Shown piece after piece: positions 17,241-26,784 of a stretch of 64,000 bases of DNA. Positions within the stretch are counted from its first letter, which is position 1, and the number at the start of each line of letters is the position of its first letter. The stretch is from NCBI RefSeq assembly GCF_010092505.1, contig NZ_CP048021.1:2108001-2172000 (forward strand), read 5' to 3'. Made by a program: the position numbers and the translations under genes. The stretch is from Virgibacillus sp. MSP4-1. GTDB taxonomy: Bacteria; Bacillota; Bacilli; Bacillales; Alkalibacillaceae. The notes under the pieces are model-generated. The model saw only the letters and a program-made list of their open reading frames with translations. It did no database searches and was not told the DNA's origin.

Positions 17241-17360
17241 CTGTCACTATCCGAATTATGTCAAATCCCAATCAGTTTAACAAGGTTTATAAACTGGTGA
17301 AGACCAAATCCACTGTGAAACATTCCGTGAAACAAGATTATTCGGGTGGTGACAGGCACC
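17241..17360. repeat. Composite REP unit: degenerate short arm plus long arm
   Basis: CTGTCACTATCCGAATTATG (from 17241) is an eroded short arm. The long arm at 17315-17360 is intact and ends GGTGACAGGCACC, toward rbsB. Confidence 0.8.
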
Positions 17361-17368
17361 AGCCCAAT

Positions 17369-17402
17369 AAAAAAGTGATGGGCCTAAGCCCATCACTTTT
17401 TC
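17369..17402. terminator. Terminator of the rbs operon
   Basis: AAAAAGTGATGGGC and GCCCATCACTTTTT form a long stem with a short loop. It sits at the rbsB stop codon. Confidence 0.92.
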
Positions 17403-18337
17403 TATTCAACCAGCGATAGCTCAACTGGAATAAACTCGTCTACACTTTCCCCTTTTGATACTTGAACAGCTGTTTCAATTGCCTTCTCACCAATCAATGT
17501 TGGTTGTTGGGCGATAGTTGCTGCCAGACTTCCTTCTTCAACAGCTTGAACGGCATCATCTGTTGCATCAAACCCTACTACAGTCACATCTTCAAGACCG
17601 GCTGAACTTAATGCTTCCAGTGCACCTAGAGCCATTTCATCGTTGTGAGCAAAGACAGCATCGATTTGGTCTGTACCCTGAATTATATTTTCCATTACTG
17701 TCAGACCTTCAGAACGGTTAAAATTAGCCGTCTGTTTTGCTACGACTTCAATTCCCTGTTCCTCATCAACTACATTATGAAAACCTTCTCCACGTTCACG
17801 TGCAGCTGAAGAACCAGGGATTCCCTCTAATTCAACAACCTTTCCTTCACCATTAAGCTGTTCCACGATAAAATTGGCTGCCATTTCGCCGCCTTTAACG
17901 TTATCTGAAGCAATGTGGGCAACCACTTCTCCACCTTCAGCACTTCGGTCAACAGTTATAACCGGAATATCAGCGCTATTAGCTGACTCAACAGCAGAAA
18001 CAATAGCTGCAGAATCAGTTGGGTTGATAAGAAGAACGTCTACATCCTGTTGAATTAAATCTTCTACATCACTAACCTGCTTAGCCGAATCATCCTGGGC
18101 ATCAACTACCGTTAAATCAATACCTTGTTCCTCTGCAGCCGCTTCAGCCCCCTCTTTTAAGGTAACGAAGAATGGGTTATTTTGTGTTGATACTGAAAGA
18201 CCAACTGCTAACGTATCGTCCTTACCTTCATCACTGCCTTCTGAATTCTCATCTGAACCAGGAGCTTGTGTTGAACACCCAGCAAAAATCATGACCACAA
18301 CAAGTAACCATCCAAAACGCTTTAATAACTTTTTCAT
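17402..18337 (-). CDS. rbsB: Ribose ABC transporter substrate-binding lipoprotein RbsB
   Basis: A 311-residue periplasmic-binding-protein homologue. It has a lipoprotein signal ending in FAGC, with Cys21 as the lipidated residue. A low-complexity acidic linker follows, then the two-lobed type 1 fold: LSVSTQNNPFFVTLKEGAEAA, DVLLINPTDSAAI, TVDRSAEGGEVVAHI and FAHNDEMALGALEAL. It captures ribose at the cell surface and delivers it to RbsC and RbsA. It is the last gene of rbsRKDACB and is followed by a strong terminator. Confidence 0.96.
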   Translation of the reverse strand: MKKLLKRFGWLLVVVMIFAGCSTQAPGSDENSEGSDEGKDDTLAVGLSVSTQNNPFFVTLKEGAEAAAEEQGIDLTVVDAQDDSAKQVSDVEDLIQQDVDVLLINPTDSAAIVSAVESANSADIPVITVDRSAEGGEVVAHIASDNVKGGEMAANFIVEQLNGEGKVVELEGIPGSSAARERGEGFHNVVDEEQGIEVVAKQTANFNRSEGLTVMENIIQGTDQIDAVFAHNDEMALGALEALSSAGLEDVTVVGFDATDDAVQAVEEGSLAATIAQQPTLIGEKAIETAVQVSKGESVDEFIPVELSLVE

Positions 18338-18395
18338 TGATTGACCCTCCCATAAGTTTTTTTATTAAAAGTGTCAAAATACACTTTTTAACCAG

Positions 18396-19334
18396 TTAAG
18401 CAGCCTTCTTACGATCGAGTAATACAGCTAATAGAATGACAGCACCTTTGACAACCTGTTGGAAGAAAGAAGACACGTTCATGAGGTTTAAGCCATTATT
18501 AAGCACCCCAATGATAAGAGCACCGATAAGTGTTCCAAATATCCATCCCCTTCCACCGGTTAAGCTTGTTCCTCCAAGAACAACAGCAGCAATGGCATCC
18601 AGCTCATAAGCCGTACCAGCTGTTGGCTGCGCTGAATTCAAACGACTCACCAGAATGAGCCCTGCAACTGCCGAGAAGATACCGGAAATCGCATATACCC
18701 AGATTTTCACCCGGTCTGTTTTTATTCCTGATAGAATAGAAGCTTCCTCATTCCCACCAACCGAGTATACCTGCCTGCCAAAGACAGTTTTTTTCAATAT
18801 AAGGTACAAGACAATATAAGAAACCGTCATCATAATTACAGGAAAAGGAATCCCAAATACATAACCTTTACCTATCATTTCAAATGTGAAACTCTCTGAT
18901 AGTCCGGTAATTGGACGACCTTCTGTATATACTAGAGTTAGTCCCCGGAAAATCGTCATGGTTGCCAGTGTTGCAATAAATGGAGCAACATTTCCTTTTG
19001 TCACCATTAGACCGTTAAAGGCACCCATCACACCTCCAGATAGAACACCCAGAAGAATGGCCAAAATCGGATCCATGCCAGATGCCAGCATTCCTGCTGT
19101 AAGAGCGCCTGCCAGTGCAAGAATGGAGCCTACTGACAGATCAATTCCGCCGGTTAAGATAACAAAGGTCATACCAAAGGCGATTAAGGCATTAATAGAT
19201 ACCTGACGGAGTACGTTTAAGATATTATCTAATGTAAAAAAGTCATCACTTGTAAATGCCAGAACAAGTATGAGTAGAATAAGTCCTATCATTGGCCCAA
19301 GTTTAGATAAATAAGATGTTATACTTTTATTCAT
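18396..19334 (-). CDS. rbsC: Ribose ABC transporter permease RbsC
   Basis: The start is ATG 19334, behind GGGAGGG; the longer ORF reads back through rbsA. The 312-residue permease has about eight to ten membrane segments. It includes NALIAFGMTFVILTGGIDLS (about residues 48-67), the conserved BPD_transp_2 motif, and the loop GSILALAGALTAG. It forms the membrane channel for ribose uptake. Its ribosome binding site lies inside the 3' end of rbsA, two bases from the rbsA stop, consistent with tight coupling. Confidence 0.96.
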   Translation of the reverse strand: MNKSITSYLSKLGPMIGLILLILVLAFTSDDFFTLDNILNVLRQVSINALIAFGMTFVILTGGIDLSVGSILALAGALTAGMLASGMDPILAILLGVLSGGVMGAFNGLMVTKGNVAPFIATLATMTIFRGLTLVYTEGRPITGLSESFTFEMIGKGYVFGIPFPVIMMTVSYIVLYLILKKTVFGRQVYSVGGNEEASILSGIKTDRVKIWVYAISGIFSAVAGLILVSRLNSAQPTAGTAYELDAIAAVVLGGTSLTGGRGWIFGTLIGALIIGVLNNGLNLMNVSSFFQQVVKGAVILLAVLLDRKKAA

Positions 19335-19335
19335 G

Positions 19336-20844
19336 TTACATCCCTCCCGTAGCAGCTTGCATAATTTTTTCCTGATTCGCTTCATTCCTGTTAAGGGTTG
19401 TGACCAATTCACCTTCACGAACCACCGCAATCCGGTCACTCATCCCGATAATCTCAGGCAGTTCAGAAGAGACCATAATAATAGCCACACCATTTTCAGC
19501 AAGCTCATTCATAATTTGATAGATTTCTTTTTTAGCCCCAATATCGACACCTCGTGTGGGCTCATCCAGAATTAATACTTTGGGATCAATACCGAGCCAC
19601 TTACCTACCACAACCTTTTGCTGATTCCCTCCACTAAGTGACTTCACAGGCTGATTTCGTCCAGTTGTTTTCACACTTAACTTTTCTATTAATCTATCTA
19701 CCATTTCCATTTCCTTATGAGTTGAAATGAATCCCATATTTGAAATCGCTTTAAAATTTGCCATGGACATATTTTCCTGAATTTTGAACGGTAACACAAG
19801 TCCTTCCTGTTTACGATCTTCAGTTATAAAACCAATACCTTCCCTGATTGCATCAGCAGGATGTTTAATTGCCAGACGCTTTCCATCCAGATAAATATCA
19901 CCTTTGGAGCGCTTTCTTGCTCCAAATACAGCTTCCATAATTTCTGTTCTTCCCGCTCCCATTAGACCAGCGACACCAAGAATTTCACCTTCACGAACCT
20001 GGAAGGAAATATTGTCGAACCATCCTTCCCTAGCCAATCCTTTAACCTCAAGCTTTATTTCACCTGGTATGACGTTTCGCTCCGGAAAACGTTCCCCTAA
20101 TTCGCGACCCACCATCATTTTAACGACTTCCTCAAAACTTGTTTCCCGTATCAACTCTGTACCAACGTACTCACCATCACGTAAAATGGTAATACGATCA
20201 CAAATCTCAAATATTTCTTCCATACGATGTGAGATATAAACAATACTTACACCTTGTTCACGTAACTGTTTAATAACCTTAAACAAGGAAGTAATTTCAC
20301 GGTTTGTTAAAGCAGCTGTTGGCTCATCCATAATGATTAACTCAGCGTTGGAAGAAAGAGCCCGGGCAATTTCAATCATTTGCTGCTTTCCAACCGATAG
20401 CTCCCCAGCCTCCATATCAGGATCGATATTGATTCCTAATTGCTGAAGGCTATCTTTGGTCTGGTTCTTCATTTCCCTCTCACGAAGAAACCCGGTTTTC
20501 CCAACTTTTAATTCCTTTCCAAGAAACATATTTTGAGCAACCGTTAAATGCGGAATGATATTAAGCTCCTGGTGAATAACAGCAATTCCGTCATTTTCAG
20601 CCTCTTTAGGATTGGAATAATGAACTTCATTGCCTTTAACCTTAACAACACCTTCATCACGTGCGTAAATTCCTGTCAATATTTTAATGAGTGTTGATTT
20701 TCCTGCCCCATTCTCTCCCATTAAGGCATGTACCTCACCTGGATTAATTTCAAATTCAACATCTTTAAGCACTTGGTTTCCAAAAAAGCCCTTATGAATA
20801 TTTCTCATTTCTACAAATGGCTGTACAGGCAATCTATTCACCAC
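19336..20844 (-). CDS. rbsA: Ribose ABC transporter ATPase RbsA
   Basis: A 502-residue protein with two fused ABC domains, as usual for sugar importers of this class. The N-terminal domain has the Walker A motif GENGAGKST (about residues 43-51) and signature LSVGKQQM. The C-terminal domain has a degenerate Walker A (GLMGAGRTE), the usual arrangement, with LSGGNQQK and [10 protein letters not shown]. It powers ribose import. The start is one of two consecutive GTG codons (20844 or 20841) after AAAGGTG, and the choice cannot be settled. Confidence 0.95.
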   Translation of the reverse strand: MVNRLPVQPFVEMRNIHKGFFGNQVLKDVEFEINPGEVHALMGENGAGKSTLIKILTGIYARDEGVVKVKGNEVHYSNPKEAENDGIAVIHQELNIIPHLTVAQNMFLGKELKVGKTGFLREREMKNQTKDSLQQLGINIDPDMEAGELSVGKQQMIEIARALSSNAELIIMDEPTAALTNREITSLFKVIKQLREQGVSIVYISHRMEEIFEICDRITILRDGEYVGTELIRETSFEEVVKMMVGRELGERFPERNVIPGEIKLEVKGLAREGWFDNISFQVREGEILGVAGLMGAGRTEIMEAVFGARKRSKGDIYLDGKRLAIKHPADAIREGIGFITEDRKQEGLVLPFKIQENMSMANFKAISNMGFISTHKEMEMVDRLIEKLSVKTTGRNQPVKSLSGGNQQKVVVGKWLGIDPKVLILDEPTRGVDIGAKKEIYQIMNELAENGVAIIMVSSELPEIIGMSDRIAVVREGELVTTLNRNEANQEKIMQAATGGM

Positions 20845-20849
20845 CTTTT

Positions 20850-21239
20850 TTAAAAAATAACCCCCGACTGTAAAATAACGTTAGCATACGGTGTACATTC
20901 GCCTGTACGAATCACCGCTTTCACATGTTTGCAAGCCTCTTTCAATTCCTCATGTGTCACATAATCAAAGGGAATCTGCTGATTTTCCATTTGATTGTGC
21001 AGTTTCGTATTTTTACCTTTAATCTCCTTAGCCCAGATCATCTTTTCTACCTCCATATCCTCCAATACCTCATGCAGGACATCCAGAAAAGTTGGCTGAC
21101 CAAGCCTTAAAGCAAGATCAATTTTTGGTACATGATCGGGAATCGGTAATCCACAATCCGCAATGGCTATCTGATCCGTGTGCCCCAGATTAGATAAAAT
21201 GGCTGATATGTCGCTATTCAAGATGCCGTGCTTTTTCAT
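20850..21239 (-). CDS. rbsD: D-ribose pyranase RbsD
   Basis: The 129-residue protein converts beta-pyranose ribose to the furanose form used by ribokinase. The catalytic His20 lies in [20 protein letters not shown], the family hallmark, and the C-terminus contains [19 protein letters not shown]. The gene overlaps the end of rbsK by 26 bases and is followed after five bases by rbsA. Confidence 0.96.
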   Translation of the reverse strand: MKKHGILNSDISAILSNLGHTDQIAIADCGLPIPDHVPKIDLALRLGQPTFLDVLHEVLEDMEVEKMIWAKEIKGKNTKLHNQMENQQIPFDYVTHEELKEACKHVKAVIRTGECTPYANVILQSGVIF

Positions 21240-22140
21240 AATCCATCTCCTCCTGTTCCTTTAAGAAGCCTTCAACGTCTGTTATAGAAGGTAATCCAGC
21301 CTGTGCTCCCTGCTTTGTAATCGAGAGTGCAGCAACCGCACTCGCAAATTGGCAGGCTTTTTCAACAGGAACCCCTTGGCCTATTTGAAAAGCAAAAGCC
21401 CCATTAAATGAGTCACCAGCACCAGTGGTATCTACAGGTTCCACTCGATATGCAGGAATCAACAGTGGATCTGGGTGGTCATTTTTATAAATGACAACAC
21501 CATCCTTTCCTTTTGTTGTAATCAGCTTTTCCTTAAAGCTATCGGGATGTTCTAACTGCTTCATCAGTTCTTCGGATTCATACTCATTAGGAGTCAAGTA
21601 ATCCACTAAATTTAATAGCTCCTTAGGCAAGGACTGGAATGGGGCTGGATTTAATACAACCTTAACCCCCGCGTCTCTCCCTATTTTGGCCGCTTCAATA
21701 ACAGCCTCCATTGGAATTTCCAATTGTAATAGAATAACATCACTATTTTTCAGAACATCCTTATAGGTTTGGATCATTTCTTTTGTTATGGAAAAATTTG
21801 CACCAGAATTAACGATAATTCGATTATCCCGCTCAGATAGTATGATATGGGCTGTACCCGTTTCTGTATCCGAAACCGGTTTCACATAGTCCGTAAGAAT
21901 TCCGTTGTCATCCAGATTTTTTATTAACTGTTCCCCATAAATATCCTGACCTACAGCACCAATCATCGTTGTTTTAGCTCCTAAGCGTGCAGCAGCAACT
22001 GCTTGATTTGCTCCCTTTCCGCCAGGGTATGTAGCAAATCCGGAGCCTAATACCGTTTCTCCCTGATTAGGCATTCGCTCCGTTTGCACCGCGAAATCCA
22101 TATTGATACTTCCTACGACTGTAACTTTAGGGCTATTCAC
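21214..22140 (-). CDS. rbsK: Ribokinase RbsK
   Basis: The 308-residue PfkB-family kinase phosphorylates ribose to ribose 5-phosphate. The sugar-binding motif GSINMDF (Asp15), [15 protein letters not shown] (about residues 39-53) and the catalytic [12 protein letters not shown] are all intact. It overlaps rbsR upstream by eight bases and rbsD downstream by 26. It is the canonical member of the PfkB kinases in this window and a useful reference for the altered ones. Confidence 0.96.
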   Translation of the reverse strand: MNSPKVTVVGSINMDFAVQTERMPNQGETVLGSGFATYPGGKGANQAVAAARLGAKTTMIGAVGQDIYGEQLIKNLDDNGILTDYVKPVSDTETGTAHIILSERDNRIIVNSGANFSITKEMIQTYKDVLKNSDVILLQLEIPMEAVIEAAKIGRDAGVKVVLNPAPFQSLPKELLNLVDYLTPNEYESEELMKQLEHPDSFKEKLITTKGKDGVVIYKNDHPDPLLIPAYRVEPVDTTGAGDSFNGAFAFQIGQGVPVEKACQFASAVAALSITKQGAQAGLPSITDVEGFLKEQEEMDYEKARHLE

Positions 22141-23131
22141 TTAGCATCATTCCTTTCCTTGCTGATTCACGCTCAACCAATTGAACAGGAAATATATGTT
22201 GGGTCTCCTCAACTGCTTTGCCTTCAATTATCTCCATCAGCAAGTTTGTTGCTTTTGCTCCCATATCATAAATGGGCTGAGCTACTGTTGTTAGTGCCGG
22301 AGAAGTCGTCTCACCTAAAGTAATGCCATCAAAGCCAACGACGGATAAATGATCTGGAACTTTAATCCCGAGGGTTTCCGCCGCTTTTAAGACCCCAACA
22401 GCCATCAAATCATTCCCTACAAAAATTCCGTCAACATCCGGATGATTTTTTAATAGATTCATTGAGGCTTCCTTGGCAGTTTGTAAATGATAATCACCAT
22501 TAACGACTAAATCCTCTGAAAAGAAGGGCTTATCGGAGACCATATCCAAATATCCCCGCAAGCGGTGTTGCGCATTCATTACAAATTCAGGACCGGCAAC
22601 ATGTGCAATTTTTTTACAGCCTATATTATGTAAGTGTTCCACCGCCAGCTTTGCCCCATGATAGTTATCGGCGGATACACACGGAATACCTGGTTCAAAA
22701 TTACGATCCAAGGCAACAACCGGAGTATTGATTCCTTCCAAATGATCACTGGTCAGAGTACTTGTAACAATAATAAAACCATCCACATATTTCTTTCTTA
22801 AAACGTCAATATAATTTTTCTCTTTTAATACCTGATCATCAGAATTACACAATACAAAGGTATAATCCTTAGCATTCGTAACATCTTCTACTGCACGAGC
22901 AAGTTCCGGGAAAAAGGGATTGGTGATATCGGGAACGATTAAACCAATCATCCTGGACCGCCTCGTATATAGAGTTCTCGCCAGTTCGTTAGGCTCATAG
23001 TCTAATTTTTTGATAGATTCCAGCACCTTTTCCCTTGTATCTTCATTAACATATCCATTTTCATTAAGTACACGGGATACCGTTGCAACGGACACATTCG
23101 CATGTTTTGCAACGTCCTTAATTGTTGGCAT
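22133..23131 (-). CDS. rbsR: LacI-family ribose operon repressor RbsR
   Basis: The start is ATG 23131, with GAGGTGG upstream. The 332-residue regulator has the LacI helix-turn-helix TIKDVAKHANVSVATVSRVL at the N-terminus, a hinge helix (PNELARTLYTRRS), and a sugar-binding core related to RbsB. It is the first gene of the operon. Two palindromes, TGTAACCGGTTACA and TGTAACCCGTTACA, lie in the promoter region and are the natural candidates for its operators. Similar sites before nupC and rbsK2 suggest a wider regulon. Confidence 0.93.
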   Translation of the reverse strand: MPTIKDVAKHANVSVATVSRVLNENGYVNEDTREKVLESIKKLDYEPNELARTLYTRRSRMIGLIVPDITNPFFPELARAVEDVTNAKDYTFVLCNSDDQVLKEKNYIDVLRKKYVDGFIIVTSTLTSDHLEGINTPVVALDRNFEPGIPCVSADNYHGAKLAVEHLHNIGCKKIAHVAGPEFVMNAQHRLRGYLDMVSDKPFFSEDLVVNGDYHLQTAKEASMNLLKNHPDVDGIFVGNDLMAVGVLKAAETLGIKVPDHLSVVGFDGITLGETTSPALTTVAQPIYDMGAKATNLLMEIIEGKAVEETQHIFPVQLVERESARKGMMLSE

Positions 23132-23151
23132 GATCCCCACCTCAGCAGTTT

Positions 23152-23307
23152 ATAAAGTGAAACTTCCATCAGTAGGGATTTACTCCATCCTCTACTGATG
23201 GTTAGTTGAACTTACCAGATTTTACTTTGCCGTTTATCCCCTCTACTTAGTCTTGGTGGGTTCCCTCTAAACTTGATATGGGGGATTTCGGCCAGTTAAT
23301 ACGTGAT
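23152..23307 (+). repeat. Dispersed repeat family B, full-length copy in the rbs leader
   Basis: ATAAAGTGAAACTTCCATCA begins the copy; GCCAGTTAATACGTGAT ends it. It lies between the rbs promoter and rbsR, so it is transcribed as part of the operon's 5' leader. Confidence 0.85.
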
Positions 23308-23338
23308 AAATAGTTAATTTCAGCTTCTAACGCTTATC

Positions 23339-23425
23339 TGTAACCGGTTACAGATTTATCCGAAATAAAAAAGGGTTTATGTAACCCGTTACAGTTAATA
23401 TAAAGCGCTTACAGATGGTTGTCAA
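23339..23425 (-). promoter_or_regulatory. rbs operon promoter with cre site and two RbsR-type operators
   Basis: On the minus strand, TTGACA (23425-23420) is followed after 17 bases by TATATT (23402-23397). A cre-like TGTAAGCGCTTTA (23413-23401) fills the spacer. Downstream of the -10 box are TGTAACGGGTTACA (23393-23380) and TGTAACCGGTTACA (23352-23339). This layout predicts ribose induction through RbsR and catabolite repression through CcpA. Confidence 0.82.
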
Positions 23426-23511
23426 CAATTTTTTTTAATTGATGGATTCAGAGCTCCTCTCCCATTGCATATTCGGCTAAACCAAAGTTAAAAAATTTTT
23501 TCAATTTCCAC

Positions 23512-23560
23512 TTGTTAAAAATAGTTTTCAATATTATTATATAAATGTAAACGGTTTACA
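23512..23560 (+). promoter_or_regulatory. Promoter and palindromic operator of the PTS-nanE operon
   Basis: TTGTTA (23512) and TATTAT (23535) are separated by 17 bases. Just downstream lies TGTAAACGGTTTACA (23546-23560), a perfect inverted repeat about an odd centre that could bind CcpA or another LacI-type repressor. Confidence 0.7.
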
Positions 23561-23579
23561 AAACGAGAGGGGTGACTAT

Positions 23580-25136
23580 ATGACGAAGAAGAAAAAGAAG
23601 AACGTATTTTTTGAAAAAGCGCAGCGGTTCGGGAAATCATTTATGTTACCGATTGCAGTACTTCCTGCCGCTGGGTTACTGCTCGGGATAGGTGGTGCTT
23701 TCAGTAATGCAGCGACCATCGAGGCTTATCCATTTTTAGATGTTGCCTGGCTGCAAGCAATTTTCACCATTATGAGTTCAGCGGGGAATATTGTTTTTGC
23801 GAACCTGCCGATCATCTTTGCAGTAGGTATTGCGATTGGACTTGCCAGATCAGACAAGGGAACAGCCGGTCTTGCTGCGGTAATGGGCTTTCTGGTCATG
23901 CACGCAACCATTAACGCGATGCTGTCCATTACAGGGAAGCTTGCGGAGGAAAGTATTGCCGAAGCAGGACAAGGCATGGTTTTGGGTATTCAATCACTGG
24001 AAACTGGTGTATTTGGTGGTGTCGTCCTTGGCCTGTTAGCTTACTGGCTGCACAACCGTTATAATAAAATTGAATTGCCGAGATTTTTAGGTTTCTTTGG
24101 CGGTTCACGGTTTATACCCATCGTAACTTCTTTTGCTTCCATCTTTTTAGGAATTATTTTATTTTATGTATGGCCGATTGTTCAGGGAGGGATCTTCTCC
24201 TTAGGTGGACTGGTAGAGGCAACGGGTTACGTGGGTACACTCATTTATGGTTTCATTTTGCGTCTGCTTGGTCCATTCGGGTTGCATCACATTTTCTATC
24301 TGCCATTTTGGACAACCAGTCTTGGCGGTTCGATGATTATCGATGGATCACTTATCGAAGGAACACAGCGTATTTTCTTTGCCCAGCTGGCTAATGCGGA
24401 ATCCGTAGAGCAATTCTTTATGGGAACGGCCCGCTTCATGTCCGGACGGCATATTACGATGATGTTTGGACTCCTTGGTGCGGCACTTGCTATTTACCAC
24501 ACCGCTAAACCGGAGAATAAAAAGAAAGTCGCCGGGCTTATGCTGTCCGCCGGTTTGACATCCTTCCTGACTGGTATTACCGAGCCGCTTGAATTTTCAT
24601 TCTTGTTCATCGCACCCGTATTGTATGTCATTCACGCATTCTTTGACGGATTAGCCTTTATGATGGCCCATATTTTTGAAATTACGATTGGCCAGACGTT
24701 CTCAGGTGGTTTTATTGACTTCCTATTGTTTGGTGTCCTGCAGGGAGCGGACAAGACGAACTGGTTCATGGTTCCGATTATCGGGATTCCATGGTTCTTC
24801 CTGTACTACTTCACTTTCAAATTTATGATCAGGAAGTTTAACTACAAAACCCCTGGTCGTGAAGATGAGCAAATGGAAGAGATGTCCTATACAAAGACGG
24901 AGCGGGCAAATGCAATTATAGCCGGACTTGGCGGTGAAGGAAATATTAAAGATGTGGATGCTTGTGCTACGCGTCTGCGGGTAAGTGTCAATGAATCAGA
25001 ACTAGTCAATAAAGACAATCTATCAAAAACAGGTGCAAAAGGGGTTGTAGCAAGCGGAAATGGCGTACAAGTCATCTACGGCCCAGAAGTAACCGGAATT
25101 AAAAATGAAGTAGAAGAAGCGTTAGGAGATAAGTAG
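23580..25136 (+). CDS. PTS transporter, glucose/N-acetylglucosamine family EIICB
   Basis: A 518-residue membrane permease with EIIC at about residues 15-420. It has the MLPIAVLPAAGLLLGIGGAF start, then GPFGLHHIFYLPFW and TGITEPLEFSFLFIAPVLY with the substrate-binding glutamate. A fused EIIB domain follows, with its phosphorylated cysteine in DVDACATRLRV. It imports and phosphorylates a hexose or amino sugar. The next gene is nanE, three bases downstream, so N-acetylmannosamine is the likeliest substrate. EIIA must be supplied in trans. Confidence 0.92.
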   Translation: MTKKKKKNVFFEKAQRFGKSFMLPIAVLPAAGLLLGIGGAFSNAATIEAYPFLDVAWLQAIFTIMSSAGNIVFANLPIIFAVGIAIGLARSDKGTAGLAAVMGFLVMHATINAMLSITGKLAEESIAEAGQGMVLGIQSLETGVFGGVVLGLLAYWLHNRYNKIELPRFLGFFGGSRFIPIVTSFASIFLGIILFYVWPIVQGGIFSLGGLVEATGYVGTLIYGFILRLLGPFGLHHIFYLPFWTTSLGGSMIIDGSLIEGTQRIFFAQLANAESVEQFFMGTARFMSGRHITMMFGLLGAALAIYHTAKPENKKKVAGLMLSAGLTSFLTGITEPLEFSFLFIAPVLYVIHAFFDGLAFMMAHIFEITIGQTFSGGFIDFLLFGVLQGADKTNWFMVPIIGIPWFFLYYFTFKFMIRKFNYKTPGREDEQMEEMSYTKTERANAIIAGLGGEGNIKDVDACATRLRVSVNESELVNKDNLSKTGAKGVVASGNGVQVIYGPEVTGIKNEVEEALGDK

Positions 25137-25139
25137 ACA

Positions 25140-25838
25140 ATGAGTATACTGGACAAACTGGAAAACCAACTAATTGTATCGTGTCAGGCATTGGATCATG
25201 AACCCTTACATTCCTCTTTTATCATGGGAAGAATGGCGCTCGCTGCTTACGAAGGTGGAGCAGCCGGCATCCGCGCCAACACGCCATCCGATATCACGGA
25301 GATTAAACAACAGGTCGATTTGCCTGTAATTGGAATCATTAAGCAGGATTATACGGACAGTGAGATTTATATCACGCCGACACTTAAAGAAGTAAAAGCA
25401 TTGCTTGAAGCAGAGACGGATATGATTGCGTTGGATGCGACCAATCGTCAACGTCCCGGAAATGAGAAGCTGACGGATTTGGTCCGTTATGTACGGGAAC
25501 ATGCCCCAGATGTGCTGCTCATGGCCGATGTGTCAACCTTAGAAGAGGCTAAAAGCGCGGAACAGCTCGGATTTGACTGCGTATCGACAACGTTAATTGG
25601 CTATACCCCTTATACGGAGGGCATGAGTCTGGCTGATGATGATTTCTCCCTTCTTCGTCAATTCGTGGAGCACGTCTCCATTCCTGTTGTCGCGGAAGGA
25701 AAAATTGATACCCCGGCAAAAACAGCAAAAGCCATCGAACTGGGAGCGCATTTTGCAGTGGTAGGAAGCGCCATCACTCGTCCGCAATTGATTACCCAGT
25801 CCTTTGCAGCAGAAGTGAATAAGGTAAGTAAACGATAG
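25140..25838 (+). CDS. nanE: N-acetylmannosamine-6-phosphate 2-epimerase NanE
   Basis: A 232-residue TIM-barrel epimerase that converts ManNAc-6-P to GlcNAc-6-P. Recognisable segments are LIVSCQALDHEPLHSS, GAAGIRANTPSDI, LPVIGIIKQDY, DMIALDATNRQRP with the catalytic lysine preceding it, and TLIGYTPYTEG. It follows the PTS gene by three bases and so probably acts on the sugar phosphate that transporter delivers. No nanA or nanK is present, which argues against a full sialic-acid pathway here. Confidence 0.93.
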   Translation: MSILDKLENQLIVSCQALDHEPLHSSFIMGRMALAAYEGGAAGIRANTPSDITEIKQQVDLPVIGIIKQDYTDSEIYITPTLKEVKALLEAETDMIALDATNRQRPGNEKLTDLVRYVREHAPDVLLMADVSTLEEAKSAEQLGFDCVSTTLIGYTPYTEGMSLADDDFSLLRQFVEHVSIPVVAEGKIDTPAKTAKAIELGAHFAVVGSAITRPQLITQSFAAEVNKVSKR

Positions 25839-25879
25839 ATAGAAAAAATATAGGCGGAAGCACCCGCTTAGACAATGAA

Positions 25880-25903
25880 AAGGACTGGCCTCGTGCCAGT
25901 CCT
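25880..25903. terminator. Terminator between nanE and the RpiR gene
   Basis: AGGACTGGC and GCCAGTCCT form a perfect stem with a five-base loop, followed by TAAATTTTTTT. Confidence 0.88.
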
Positions 25904-26711
25904 AAATTTTTTTATATTCATTTAGCGCATGCAACGTTTTTTCGTGGATGTGCATTTTCTCCTGATTACTTAACAACAGCATGCTCAACACATCAATAGA
26001 GTATAAAATCGATAGTTGACTATTCAGGAATCCCTTTACCAGGTGAGGCATAATGTTGGATGTATATAACATGAGATCGGACTTTTCTGCCAAAGGGGTC
26101 TCCGAATAACTGGTGATGGAGATAACTCTCGCACCTCTACGCTTGGCCACGTTAATCCCATCGATTATCTCCTTTGTCTGCCCCGAACTGGAAATAGCAA
26201 TCACCAAATCCTCTGTATCCAAAATCGATGACGATATAATCATGGCATGTGAATCAGTATGCGTATCAACCGCACTGCCCATTCTCGAGAGACGAGCCTT
26301 TAATTCCTCTGCTGACAGACCGGAGCTGCCGATACCAAAGATATGAATCCGGTTCGCCTGTAAAATCCATTCTGAAGCTTGTTTGTAGGCCTCAATGTTC
26401 GTAAGAGAGTTGGTTGATTTGATGATGGATTCATAAATCTGATTGACGGCTGTGATTGCATCATCCGCTTCATGGGTCTCTTCAACCGCATCACGCAACA
26501 GAATTTTAAACTCCACAAAACTGGTGGCATCAATCTTTTTACAAAAACGTGTAATGGCCGCAACGGACACATCAATTCGATCCGCCAGCTCCTGAATATG
26601 GATGTTTAACAAATCCTGATTATGCTCGACCACATAATCGGCTATTTTTTTCTCCGTCCTGCTCAGTGTCTGATATTTCAGCTGTATCTGGTCCAGAATT
26701 GAATGGGTCAT
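25902..26711 (-). CDS. RpiR/MurR-family regulator
   Basis: The start is ATG 26711, behind GGAGGAA; a longer ORF to 26795 would overlap the upstream gene. The 269-residue protein has an N-terminal HTH_6 domain (LADRIDVSVAAITRFCKKI, about residues 38-56) and a C-terminal SIS domain (IHIFGIGSSGLSAEELKARL, then ISSSGQTKEII) that binds a sugar phosphate. It converges on the PTS-nanE operon, so ManNAc-6-P or GlcNAc-6-P is a plausible effector. Confidence 0.9.
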   Translation of the reverse strand: MTHSILDQIQLKYQTLSRTEKKIADYVVEHNQDLLNIHIQELADRIDVSVAAITRFCKKIDATSFVEFKILLRDAVEETHEADDAITAVNQIYESIIKSTNSLTNIEAYKQASEWILQANRIHIFGIGSSGLSAEELKARLSRMGSAVDTHTDSHAMIISSSILDTEDLVIAISSSGQTKEIIDGINVAKRRGARVISITSYSETPLAEKSDLMLYTSNIMPHLVKGFLNSQLSILYSIDVLSMLLLSNQEKMHIHEKTLHALNEYKKI

Positions 26712-26784
26712 CGCGATTCCTCCAATGGTAGCATTACATTTATTATAGCTTTTGGAGGGCGTTTCTGTCATCATCCGGATGTTG